Positions 1-11,433 of a stretch of 64,000 nt of DNA are shown here, in pieces (positions within the stretch are counted from its first letter, which is position 1; every line of letters begins with the position of its first letter). The stretch is taken from NCBI GenBank assembly GCA_036346255.1, contig CM070620.1, forward strand, positions 11,830,671 to 11,894,670, written 5' to 3'. The DNA comes from Ampelocalamus luodianensis (lineage: Eukaryota > Streptophyta > Magnoliopsida > Poales > Poaceae). A program made the position numbers and the translations under genes. The notes beneath the pieces are model-generated. The model made no database searches. It was not told where the DNA came from and was given only the letters and a program-made list of their open reading frames with translations.

Positions 1-220
1 TGAACCGGGGGAGGAGAGGATGATGACATTCCATTTTCTTGCATGGCGCGGATGCACGCGTCCATATTGAGATCGGAGTAGTCCGCTAGGTCGAACTAGT
101 TCTCTTTGTCCCAACTCCCTGCCATAGCCGCATGAGTGATTACAAAAGAGAAATGGGCAAGAATTTGAGCGAAGAATCTCTTCAAGAAATCAGCGCTTAG
201 CTTCCCCACGGACGGCGCCA
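1..220 (-). mobile_element. Gypsy-type retrotransposon: primer-binding site and start of gag (partial)
   Basis: Read on the minus strand, the adjacent LTR ends in CA and two bases later comes TGGCGCCGTCCGTGGGGAAG (complement of 201-220). This has the form of the plant Gypsy primer-binding site that starts TGGCGCCGT (tRNA-Asp type). About 75 nt further on (minus ATG at 125-123) an ORF opens with MAGSW, continues at least 41 codons to the window edge and contains one in-frame TAG. It reads like a gag amino terminus of rice Gypsy elements but is too short to prove. The rest of the element lies left of the window. Family assignment is inferred from the primer-binding site. Confidence 0.6.
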
Positions 221-222
221 GT

Positions 223-914
223 TGTCGACGATTGAGTCGCCGATCTTACGAAATAAAAGGGAAAAATTGCATGAGACTTCTTGGAAAGGAATGGAACTGC
301 TCTTTATTGATATGAACTGGTTGTTATAGGGGGTGCCTGCGATTAGGCGGTGGACTAGATCTAATTACACTGAATGTAGCGCTCGCTAGTTTACTGTATC
401 AGGCTTGAAACATGAATCCAATGCTAATGCCTATGCTTCATCTCCCCCTCTCGACTCCGATTGCTCCGTCTTTAAATAACTTCTGAAGAGGTGGCAGTTA
501 CTCTTGGATAGATGCCTGTTGTGAAGTGTTGCAACTGATCGGAGCGAGATAACGGTTAATGAAGTATCAACCGTTCTATGGTTAAGTGTCTGTGAGACAC
601 TCAACCGTATGGTAGTTGTTGTCAGTGTCCGTGGTTTGTATAACGTCGTGTGGTATGGGATATATGACATGTTCCATTCATCACACGGTAAAGAATATTC
701 CTAGAGTTTGATCCAGATGCCAGTTCATAGCTTCTACGAGCAGTTACTTGGTCGGAGGCTAGGTACAGGACCTCGCCCGACAAGGGTACCCATTCAAGTA
801 ACCTCTAAAATCCTTACGACCAGTGAGGTCATTAGCCTTAGGGGTTACGACCATAAAGACATATGGTCTTTTATCATGTGTTAAAGAAATACATGGTGGT
901 TTTAATCCTCATCA
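223..914 (-). mobile_element. LTR of the Gypsy-type element (5' LTR, minus strand)
   Basis: The block runs from TGTCGACGATTG at 223 to CCTCATCA at 914; in element orientation it starts TGATGAGGATT and ends CGACA. The right edge is supported by comparison: the neighbouring Helitron copies continue through this point, whereas here the homology starts abruptly at about 915 (atatgcatgcccc). The left edge is set by the primer-binding site two bases beyond. The length of 692 bp is reasonable for a rice Gypsy LTR. No coding region is credible inside. The TSD cannot be checked because the other end is outside the window. Confidence 0.6.
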
Positions 915-3048
915 ATATGCATGCCCCTATCTTACTATGTTAGTTTTTTTTTTCAAATTATATGCATGCACATGTAGTTCTATTTAATCTCAAGCAATAT
1001 ATTGGTTATATGCATATATTGATTATATGTACGACAAATTATCTTATTAGTTTACATATACATACACCGATTCACCATGGGTGTACACCGATGCATCAGG
1101 GGCAACCTACCTTGAACTTATCTTCCCTCACATGCCGACTGCTCCACCAAACTGTGTGGCTTCTATCTCTTCTCGTCATCACAACTTTTTTGCTTCAGCC
1201 TCCAACCATAAGCCCAAATTTTGATCGATCCCTCTCAGTTGCTACCCCTTCCAATGCTATATTTTACCATATATTCATCTTCTACTTCTCCCAAATTATT
1301 ACTTAATGCTAACCATTGCGACAACAACACATATACACATGCAATCTTCGCCAATCCCAGCTGGGACACATGTCACGCTCTCTCTGATGACCTCGGGCAT
1401 ATTCCCTACGGCTGTACCATCTGTACTCCAAGCTTTTAACTCCTTTGCCTCTATACGCCCGCGCTTTTATTCGTACGGATACATGCATGTACATACGCAT
1501 GCATTATGTTATACATTCTTGACGTTCTCTTCTCGTGTCGGTCGCTCCTCTTCTTCGACCCTGGCCAACTCAACGTTGTGGTTTTCTCACTAACTGCGGC
1601 GACATCCCATCTTCACTAATATCAGCATGCCTGCTTTAGTCGTTGTCTAACGACACAGAGAATCTTTTCGACATCGCCGACAACTTGTCCCTCACCAATG
1701 ATGGTACACTCCTAGCTATTTGATGGACCTATATCGTCTATAACTCTTCAATGCAAAGCTTCATCTCTTCTCTGCCAGGGCTTCCCTATCATCGAGCTTC
1801 TTTGACCACTAACTTCTTCAACAACGATGATGCTCACCACTTGTCATCATGACCCTCTACTCCTTCAACACCGAACTTTCTGTTCAATGACTCTGGTGAG
1901 TAACACGGCATTATCCTCATCTCCATCGTTGCCACATTGGCTTTTTACTTCCCTGTGGGTCAATGTCTTCTGGCAAGACGAACCGATGTCATTGCACTCT
2001 TTCGTAGTCCCTTCCGGTACCATTCATGCTATCCTCGTTATAACTTGTATTTTTAATCAAAATTTCAGTTATTTTTATTTTTATTCCATAAGAAGTAACG
2101 TAAAAACACGTGACATTGAGAGAGAATATGGTGGCTTCTTTTGTGCATCCTCCGACACCATTCTTGTCAACCTTGTTATAGTTTTTATTTTTATTTAACA
2201 TTAATTCCATATATTTTTATTACAGTTCTTATACAAATCAAATTGCTAAATTTATTTAATTTATTCTGAATTTTATTTATTTAGATATTTTACTTTGGAA
2301 TTCATGTGGAAATCAAATTATAAATTTTCTTTTATTTTTTATTCCGAATTTTGGTTCTTTTTTCTTGGAATTCGTATATGAATCCAATTGGTAATTTGTC
2401 TTTAATATTTATTCCGAATTATAGTTACTTAGAGACTTTACTTTGTAATTCATATTGAAATAAAATGCTAATTTTATTTTATTTTTATTCTGAATTTTAG
2501 TTATTTTTTTGTTGTATTTCGTATACAAATCTAATTGTTAATTATTGTTTAGTTTTGTTCCGAATTATAATTATTGGAATTTGTATCGAAATCAAATTGC
2601 TAATTTTATTTTATTTTAATTCTAAATTTCTGGTTTTTTGTTAGATTTCTTATACAAATCTAATCTCCATTTTTTGTTTATTGGAATTCTAAATTATAAT
2701 AATTTATGGATTTTACTTAGAAATTCATATAGAAATCAAATTGCTTATTTTATTTTAATTTTGAATTTTAGTTTTATTATAGAAGACATGGACTCTTTTA
2801 CTTAGGAATTCGTATGGAAATCAAATTGTTGATTTTATTTTATTTTTTATTCTGAATTTTAATTTTGTTGTACTTGGTATAGATTCTTTCTTTTAATTTA
2901 AACTGTTATAATTTAGACCCCACCACGATGGATGGTATAGATCTTTCTTTCTTTTTTTTCTACCAATAAACATGAGAATTTGTAACACTTGAAAGCGAAT
3001 GTGGTGGCTTCTTTCTTTAGACTCTTCTTTAATAAGATAATAGATAGA
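915..3048 (-). mobile_element. Helitron H1, non-autonomous, 3' end removed by the Gypsy insertion
   Basis: This is the same repeat as 4328-7872 and 28202-30611. On the minus strand its 5' end reads TC-TATCTATTATCTTATTAAAG at 3048 and is followed by host T on the plus strand, the A^TC arrangement of Helitrons. The hairpin and CTAG 3' end seen in the 28.2-kb copy is missing, because the Gypsy LTR interrupts the element at 914. The part from 2040 to 2890 is very AT-rich and made of diverged tandem units of roughly 105 bp, each containing a tgaattttag motif and a ttggaattcgtata motif. The 960-2040 part is a conserved non-coding cargo shared by the copies. No Rep/helicase gene is present. ORFs here are not conserved between copies. 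Confidence 0.65.
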
Positions 3049-4327
3049 TGATGATCAAACTCAATCCATGCTGGTAATAGAGTTTGAGAGACGTTGGGAA
3101 AAACAGCTGCTTATCTAGCTAGTTTTGTCGAACAATTTGTGTGGGGGCTTACATAAGTAGCTTTTACTCGAGAAAAGCTATATAGTGCTTCTGGGAGAAG
3201 CTAAGCCCTTTTCGATCACGTCGACAAGAATGCGGCATGATAAACTCGTTGGCACATATATAGTCAATTTACTGCGGAACTTCGTGAAATTAACAAAGAA
3301 TGATCGAGCTAGAGTAACCGCACCGACAAAGTATGGTTGAAGCACAATTAATTCGATCGATTCAGCCATGAATACACACATTAAAATCAGTATGTAGTGA
3401 GTCGACGTCCTTCTGTTATTTCTACTCGACCTTCTGCTGGGGCCATATGGGTATCTACGGACCAACGAAGTTGCTTGCGTTTTAATTAATACATGGAGAT
3501 GTCTGTAATTAACTTTCTTGTCAACTTGTGAAAACAAACAGCAGATGCTAACTAAATTAAGGCGCATCGATCATCAGATCGAGCAAAAGTACCGTGGGCA
3601 ACGTAATGATCTGCCGGTACATATGCTGTACGTGCCTTTAATATCTCATATTCTCATGTCCGAGAATTTATGAACTCCATCAGACACATATCAACCCAGT
3701 AGGACCCTTGCTTCGCTACACTTATGGTGTATCCAATGGAAAACTATCAAAAACTGGAGTATAGTACTGTAGTAGTAGGAGAAAAGTCTCTTGATGAATT
3801 GATTAGCTTCGTGTAGGAAGTCGTCACATCTCTCTCTCTCTCCAAATGTAAAATATAGCTGGATGATTTTGCATCATGCACGTTATATATGAACCGGTTG
3901 CATTGTTAAGAATGATGATTTGCAGATACGTGGAATTTGACTTGGAATTATCAAATTCCGTTCCAAATTCTCTCGCGCGCTCATGTGTGGAGAGGTCGTT
4001 GAAGGTAGGAGTATCGTGCAGCTACGAATAAATAAATTAGCAGTATAGAAGCAAGCATCACGTTCGGGTAATACTAGTGTATGCTTGCCCTTCTGGGGCA
4101 CAGATGTGGTTGTCACCTGATCGATTTATTGGCTCACATGCATGCCGATTTGACGAGCATGAATGCAACGCAAATACATTGGAGAGATCTGCATTATTAA
4201 CAATGCTAAGCGCGTCGGCAGATTTCACTGGCTGTTCTGTATTAATTGGAACAGTGGATATTGTTGTCTTGTTGTTGAGCATCCCATCCCGGCCACCTCT
4301 GATCACTCCCATGAAATAAGTAACCAA
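3049..4327. other. Spacer between inverted Helitrons, no recognised gene
   Basis: This 1.28-kb stretch separates the two head-to-head Helitrons. Open frames on both strands (for example 3178-3567 minus, 4058-4327 minus and 4077-4319 plus) have no domain, signal peptide or repeat that I recognise. Around 3103-3215 there is MITE-like wording (aaaacagctgcttat and gcttctgggagaagctaag), weakly palindromic and common in grass genomes. A (tc)n run lies at 3831-3841. I see no RNA gene. Confidence 0.5.
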
Positions 4328-7300
4328 TCTATTATCTTACTAAAGTAAAGTCAAAACCACGATTCGCTCTCAAAGGCTATAAATTTCCACGTTAATCGAT
4401 AGAAAAAAAAGAGAAAGATTTACACCATTGATCATAGTGGGTTCAGATTATAACGATCTAGATTCGATGAAAGAGTCCATGTTAAGTATAATAAAAAATT
4501 AAATTCGAAATAAAAAATAAATATAAATTTGTTTTCTATAAGAATTCCTAAGTAGCGCATGTCAAGTACAATAAAAATAAAATTCTGAATAAAATAAAAT
4601 AAAATAGAAATGTTAATTTGATTTCCATACAAATTTCTAAGTAAAATCACTAAATAACTATAATGCGGAATAAAAATAAACAAAAACTAGAAATTAGATT
4701 TGTATACGAAATCAACAAAAAAACTGAAACTCGGACTAAAAATAAAATAAAATTAGCAATTTATTTTTGATACGAATTACAATAATTATAATTCATAATA
4801 AAAATTAAACAATAATTGGAAATTAGATTTGTATACGAAATCCAACCAAAAAATAACTAAAATTCAGAATAAAGATAAAATAAAATTTGCAATTTGATTT
4901 CAATACGAATTCCAAAGTAAAATCCCTAAATAATTTTAATTTGAAATAAAATTTTAAATAAAAAATAACAATTGGATTCAGATACGAATTCAAGTGAAAA
5001 GAACTGAAATAAAAAATAAAATGAAATTTACAATTTGATATCCATACGAATTCCAAAACAAAATCCCAAAATAACTAAAATTAGAAATAAATTAAATAAA
5101 ATTAGCTATTTGATTTGTATACGAACTCCAATAAAAATAACATAAATGTTGAATAAAAATTATAATGATGATGATGCAAATGATGTCAAAGGAGACACAA
5201 AATAAGTCATCATGTTTGCTCTCAAGTTCACATGTGTCTATTGTTGCTTTCTGTGAAATAAAAATAAAAAATAATTGAAATTTTGAATAAAAAATAAAAG
5301 TTATAACGAGGGATGAAACGAATGGTATCGGAGGAAACCACGAAAGAGTGCAATGACATCGACCTGTCTTGAAAGAAGATATCGACCCACGGGGAAGTAA
5401 AGAGCCGAGACGATAACGACGGAGATGAAGATAATATCGTGTTGCTCACCTTAGTCGTTCAATTAGGACAATATTGTCCTACTAGCGGATTCATGGAAGA
5501 GAAAGTCCAGTATCGAAGGAGCCAAGGGCCACGATGATGAGTGGTGAGCGTCGACGTTATTAAAGAAGGTAGTGGCCAATGAAGCTCGATGATAAGGAAA
5601 CCCTTGCAGAGAGGATACGAATCTTTTCATGGAAGGCGAGCTATGGACGATATAGGAACATCGGGTAGCTAGGAGTGTGCCATCACTGGTGAGGGCACGT
5701 TGTCGGTAGCGATGATGAAAAGATTCTCCATATCATTAGATGACGACTAAAGTAGACATACCGACACTAGTGAAGATAGAAGGTCATCGCGGTTAGTGAG
5801 GAAGCTACAACGTTGAGTTGGCCAACGTCGAAGAAGAGGAGCGACCGACACGAGAGAAGATGACGTCGAGTGTGTGTAACATCGTGTATTCGTACGAATA
5901 GTAGCGTGAGAGTACAGAGGCAGAGAACAAAAAGCTTGGAGTAGATATGACACAGTCGTATGAAATATGCTTGGGATAACTGGAGAGAGCGTGACACATG
6001 TCCCCAACTGGGATCGACGACGGTTGCATATGTATGCGTGTTGATATCACAATGGTTAGCATTAAGCAATAATTGGGGAGAAGTGGAAGATAACTATGTG
6101 GTAAAGTATTGCATTGAAAGGGGTAGTAGTTGAGAGGGATCGATTAAGATTTGGGTTTACTGTTGGAGGTTGAAGCAAAAAAAGTTGTGACGGCGAGAAG
6201 ATATAGAAGGCACACGTTTTGTGGGACAGCCGGCGTGTGAGGGAAGATAAGTTCAAGGTAGGTTGTCGATGGTGTATCGGTGTATGTGCGAGTAAGGTAC
6301 TCTAATATTGTATACTATGTAAGCTAATAAGATAATTTGCCACACACATAATCAACATATTGCTTGAGATTAAATGGAGGTACATATGCATGCATACAAT
6401 TTGGAAAAAATAACTAATGGAGTAACAATATGGGCATGCAAACTATATGATCTATGCATGATGGAGAGTAATTAGTTTCTAAGAACCATAACAACTCATT
6501 ACGTTCAATGATTTTCTTTCATCAAAGCACATACTTCAATTAGTTATTATGCTCAATGATTTCCTTGAAGCTTCTATATATTGCCATTTCCAATGTTCAC
6601 TAGTACAGAAAAAGTCTTTACAAACGGTTCAAAAACGTCATCACAAACGGTTTCATGAGTCGTCTGGGTTTATGGGTTAGTAATGACACGAAGTCATCAC
6701 AGACGGTTTTTAAACCGTTTGTGAAAAAAAAAGCTATCACAGATGGTTCTGAACAAGAACCATATGTGATAATTTTTTCTATTGAAAAAAAATAGATTTT
6801 TAGCCAAACCAATCAATTACTGGACAATAGTTTCTATATGCAACCTCTAGCAAGACAACTAAAATCTATTTAAAATTCTGATGGCAAACACATTATAGGA
6901 GAGACCTATCTAGCAAAAGGGAAACTAGCTAGAAACCATATGTGCCTCTAAGCTCCTGAAAAACTCATCGACTTCTTGGATTGGTCTTGTGAGCTCCTCT
7001 CTGTACCTCACCAACATATCACAAGTTGTTCTTGTCTGTCGTCCGAATTCGACTCAAGCTCGTTGGCAAGGAAGGAGAGACGACCGAAAACCTTTGGCGG
7101 CACTCCAACCTTAGGTAACACAAAAATAAAATAAGAACCAATTTGGGGGATATTTCACGTACCTTCCGGCAGTCTACCTCCTGCGGTAGACATGGAGCTC
7201 CTCCTCGTCTTCGTCGGCTGCGTCTCCTCGGCTCCTCGAACCGCGATGGGGAATTGAGGGTGGTCGCCGGAGCTCGACGTGGGGAGGGGAGAGGGAGAGA

Positions 7301-7872
7301 CTGATGGAAGACAAGACGGTGGTGGCTATAATATATAAGGATAGTGCCAAAATATTTCGCCTCCCGTGCAAGCGTTCAAAATTTTCACTAATTACAGACG
7401 GATGCAAACAAAAACCATATGTGATAAGTTAATATCACAGACGGTTCATATTTAAAACCGTCTGTGATGACATGAAATCACAGAGTTAGGCATTTCATGT
7501 CATGGTATAATCAGAGAGTTAGGTATTTCAAGTCATGGTAAAATCATAGACGGTTTTTAATACAAACCGTCTGTAATAAGTATCATGGTTCGTGATACGA
7601 ACTGTCTATGATTTTAGTTCATCACAGACGGTTCTTAGCGTATCCAGTAACAGAGACGATCATGCTTTTAAAACCGTCTGTGATAATTACAACACCGACG
7701 GTTATGGAGAACCGTCTGTGATGAGGTGTCCAGTATTTGCTCTTTTTGTAGTAGTGGTTTATGATATCTTAAAAGTCTAAATAGCTTAAATGATACGTAA
7801 ATATATTCTCAAGTACTTATACAAACTTCAAAACAAATCTAGCCGTGTATTTGCACATGCCACCCACATTAG
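4328..7872 (+). mobile_element. Helitron H2, non-autonomous, interrupted by a CACTA element
   Basis: The 5' end is TCTATTATCTTACTAAAG at 4328, preceded by A. The 3' end is the sequence around 7840-7872, homologous to the CTAG end at 28202 but decayed (hairpin weak, last four bases TTAG instead of CTAG, followed by T). Sequence comparison with the minus strand of 28202-29961 is clear on both sides of the CACTA insertion: the words tttccaatgtt and atgatatcttaaaa are contiguous in the other copy. Without the CACTA insert the element is about 2.38 kb. It carries the same AT-rich tandem part (about 4490-5170) and the same cargo (5270-6300). It has no Rep/helicase, so it must have moved in trans. 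Confidence 0.7.
6599..7756. mobile_element. Non-autonomous CACTA (En/Spm-like) element
   Basis: The termini are inverted: CACTAGTACAGAAAAAG at 6599 and the complement of CACTACTACAAAAAGAG ending at 7756. It is flanked by a 3-bp duplication GTT (6596-6598 and 7757-7759), the TSD size expected for CACTA. Both ends carry many subterminal copies of a motif like atcacagacggttt in both orientations, the usual transposase-binding array. The length is 1158 bp and no transposase is present. The short frames 7174-7407 (minus) and 7592-7780 (plus) have no recognised domain. It sits inside Helitron H2, so it inserted later. Confidence 0.88.
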
Positions 7873-9815
7873 TAGTATGTTTGAACTTTTAAGTCGTTCA
7901 GGATGTCGTGGATCCGTCGGGTCGGTTATTTCCTATAAAAGGTTTATAGCATGTTCTAACCCACTACCCTCTACGTACGTACGACCTCGAAGTAGATACC
8001 CGCAGGGCACGCTGCTAGCTCATGCAAGAGATCATCATCTACGGATCCGGACCCTCTACTGCTATCGCAGAGAATCACTGTTCAAACAGCTATTTGCAGT
8101 CTGCGTGAACAGTGTCATGCAATAGTACTGTAGCAAATATATAAACAGTAAAATATATATTGTCGTCCACGGCTGAGGGGAGTTAATGCAGAAGGCACTG
8201 TGCGCAAGGATCCCGTTCCACGGATCTACAGCCTACATGGAGTGTACCACGGCATGCACGAACGTACGTTGAGATAGGAATGTCTACCGGCTGGCTACTG
8301 CATGCCATATTGCCATGGCATGAAGCCATGCTCGATCGATCGATCGATCGATACATGAACGCATGATGTGGTACACTGTACGTACGTACACTGGTAATAG
8401 TGCAGTTAAGCTGCAGCCAATTAACCCGAGTTACGTACGTTTCGTCCATGGCTCCATGCATGGCCGGGGTCCTGTGATGAAGCGTTACGAACTCTGAAGG
8501 AAAACAAGACGAAGAACAGGAGACTCTAAATTGCCGGCAAAACAGAAGGAGAACTGGACGTCCACGACAGCTGTCCGATCGGCGATCGCTATCCAGCGAA
8601 GGACTGGGTTACTTGAGCTGTGCGTTACCTATGGAGAGGAGCCTGGGCCCGCATGTCGGTTCTGGGAGGAGGCGATTACTTGGTCTGTTCTGAATCCGAT
8701 TGGGGGGCATGAAATTTGTAATAGAAGAACAACCCTTCTCGGAACCTTCCTCTTAGCTTTCCCCATCTTATTCTCCTATCAATCCCCGTCCTCTCTCTGT
8801 AATCCTGCACATTTTGGTGGTTGATCCGAGCGAAATTGGAAGAGGGTTGTAACAGAAGCCTAACAGTACAATTTGGTGGAGCTGTACTCGCAACGGCTAC
8901 GATGATTTATTAACAGCCTAATTAACCTGCAGCTCGCCCGACCGGTCTCGCGGACGGACATCAGTGGGGAACTAAAAAGCTTTTAATAGGGGTCTTAAGT
9001 TTTGTTTAATAGATTCATACTTAGTCTTGTTACTATAAACTCTGCAAGTTTTTTTAAAATTTTCAGGTGTGCCGGAACACTCTGCCCCGAAGGACATTAT
9101 TCCATCGTACTACGGCATGCAGCAGCTAGCACATTAATCTTACGCGAGTAGCGTAGCTGACGCGACGACGCAGGTGTCAAGAAAACCCTGCAAGGAATTA
9201 GTAGGACGCCACAGAAATAATTTCAGTTTTTGGGGGACACGGATCTAGAGACGCACTCTACACGCGCATTACCTCATCTGGGCCGTCCAATCACCAGCAG
9301 ATAGTTTAGATCAATAGCGCACAGTATCATGCTACAATAATAAACATCTAATCGTTCCGGTATTTTCCTGCTCACAGTACAATCGGCACTATTCCTACAG
9401 TATTTTCCAACAATGCTATTGTATAGCACTGTAGCAACAGACTTGTATTGCTTGCGACGGGTATGACGCCAGTGGTGACTTCGTCATTTCTTCTTCAAGC
9501 TCCGCTCGTCCAGTCTTCTGTAGACGTCGCGTGTGTGAGTGCGTGCGTGTGGTGGTGTGCGTGTGTGTGGGCGTCTATGTGTTGTACCAGGTGATTCGCA
9601 AAAAAAAAAGACTTGTATTGCTGTTGCTACGGTAATCCTCCGGGTGATGTAGAGGACCTGCATTCGTCTATGCTTGGGAGATCATGGATGGATCGATCGG
9701 ATCATGCATGGAGGCCGGCCGGCAGGGCACGTACGTAACGTACGTACGTTGCAGGCAGCAGCGGACGGAGGATTCAGCTGAATAGCTTGCTAGCAATCGA
9801 TGCATCACATGCATG
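7873..9815. other. Intergenic sequence with microsatellites, no recognised gene
   Basis: I see no gene with a recognisable product. Visible items are a (GATC)n microsatellite at about 8333-8353, repeated words around 8065-8140 such as actgttca and its complement tgaacagt, a GT-rich run at 9530-9585, and CGTA-rich palindromic words near 7974-7984, 8381-8392 and 9729-9750. The open frame 8531-8824 (plus, 97 codons) has hydrophobic stretches but no signal peptide or motif I recognise. Confidence 0.45.
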
Positions 9816-10260
9816 GGAATTTTTGGCACATACGACAAGTTTGCAAACCGTATTTGCAGAAATGTCTAACCCGAACATGTATTTGCAGAAATGGCAGCAT
9901 TGCCACACGACCACCGTGCGGCAACGGTTCCCGTGCCACCACGTTGCCCGTTGCCGCACGGCTATCGTGCGACAACCATTGCAGTGCGGCAATGCTCCCC
10001 ACGCCGCCACATCGTCCCCCTCTCTCCCGTCCGCGCCACCGTGGCCCCCCTCTCTCCCCGCCCGCGCCACGTGGCCCTCCCACCTGCCAACTCAGCATGG
10101 CCGTTGCTCCCGCCCGCCAGCTCATTCGTTGCCGCACGGCGGCCGTGCGGCAACGGCCCGCACGCCGCCACGTCATCCTCCCCTTCCATCCCGCCACGCG
10201 CCGCCCTCCGGCCCTCCCTCCTACCACGCACCCGGACTGTTCTACAAAGAATTAAAAAAC
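9816..10260 (+). repeat. MULE left terminal inverted repeat
   Basis: This GC-rich repeat is the partner of the repeat at about 15970-16387. It contains many copies of cgttgccgcacgg in both orientations. One is an almost perfect palindrome at 10127-10155 (14-bp arms, one central base). Long proline/arginine-rich frames on both strands here are a by-product of composition and are not called as genes. Confidence 0.75.
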
Positions 10261-10388
10261 CGTGCGGTGGCCAGCTTTCCCGCCGTCCCTCCCCCCTCCT
10301 CCGCACATCTGTCGCCTCGTCCGGAAATTCCGGTGCCAACGCTTACGGAATTCCCGGCGCCAACGCCGCGACTCCTCCTTCGCTCGGC

Positions 10389-10396
10389 TATAAATA
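10389..10396 (+). promoter_or_regulatory. TATA box of the MULE transposase promoter
   Basis: TATAAATA lies just inside the GC-rich left terminal repeat, on the strand of the transposase, about 1 kb before the coding remnant. A comparable box (tctatttaatcg, near 48781 and 50680) follows the GC-rich terminus of the MULE-like sequences at 48-51 kb. This supports a promoter placed at the inner end of the terminal repeat. Confidence 0.5.
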
Positions 10397-10589
10397 TCAA
10401 ACTCTGGCACTCGCTCATATCATTTGTGTTTTGATTCTCGTTCTTGCGCTCGTCGCTGAGAACTCAGAGAACATAACATAATTAATTTTATTGAGAGGTT
10501 AACTGTTTTCTTGCTTCTCGTCGCTCGGCCTTTTTTATTACTTTCCCCCGAAGGGCAGGTAATTTATCGGATGCTTTTGCCATTATTAC

Positions 10590-11300
10590 CGTAGTCGTAA
10601 TTAATCAGTCTTAGTCAGCTAGTCGTAATTAGTTAGTTTAGGGGTAATTAAATAGTCGTAATTAGTTAGTTCACTAGTAATGAATTAGTTTAGTGGTAAT
10701 TAATTATTCGTAATTAGTTTAGTAATCATCATTACGACATATTAAATAAGTGGAAATGAAGTACTGGTAATTTATTTTGTGTTAATTAATCAATCGTAAT
10801 TAGTTAGTTTAGAGGTAATTAATTAGTCGCAATTAGTTAGTTCACTAGTAATGAATTAGTTTAGTGGTAATTAATTAGTTGTAATTAGTTTAGTAGTCAT
10901 CATTACGGCATATTAAATAGGTGGAAATGAAGTGCTGGTAATTTATTTTGTGATAATTAATCAATCGTAATTAGTTAGTTCACTGGTAATGAATTAGTTT
11001 AGTTGTAATTAGTCTAGTAGTCATCATTATGATACATTAAATAAGTGAAAATGAAGTATTGGTAATTTTTTTAGTGGTAATTAATCAATCGTAATTAGTT
11101 AGTTTAGAGGTAATTAATTAGTTGTAATTAGTTAGTTCACTAGTAATGAATTAGTTTAGTTGTAATTAGTTTAGTAGTCATTATTACAATATATTAAATA
11201 AGTGAAAATGAAGTACTGGTAATTTTTTAGTGGTAATTAATCAATCATAATTAGTTAGTTTAGAGGTAATTAATCAGTTATAATTAGTAAGTTTAGTGTT
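10590..11300. repeat. AT-rich imperfect tandem repeats in the MULE leader
   Basis: Units of roughly 125-170 bp built from words such as gtaattagttagtt and gaattagtttagt repeat about four times. A marker word (aaatgaagt followed by a-t-tgg) recurs near 10756, 10926, 11051 and 11208. The stretch lies between the TATA box and the coding remnant, so it would be 5' untranslated or intronic. Similar attagttag-rich sequence sits at the same relative place in the MULE-like copies at 48.9-49.2 and 50.8-51.1 kb. Confidence 0.7.
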
Positions 11301-11433
11301 TTAGGTAATAGCGGATGTGGTTGTTATGGCTTTAGGTTTTTTCCGAACATACAAGACATGTACGTGTTTTACAGCGATGGTATTGTACGGGCCGGACCCG
11401 ATGAGTTTGGACTTGACGAGATGCTAGTACAAG

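Noticed and set aside
962..1593. Frames in the Helitron cargo
   Set aside because: Only partly preserved in the copies at 5.7-6.3 and 28.5-29.2 kb, with different stops and starts; no domain.
9787..10481. Overlapping long frames on both strands rich in Pro, Arg, His and Ala
   Set aside because: They lie in the GC-rich MULE terminal repeat, overlap in several frames and contain no domain; composition explains them.
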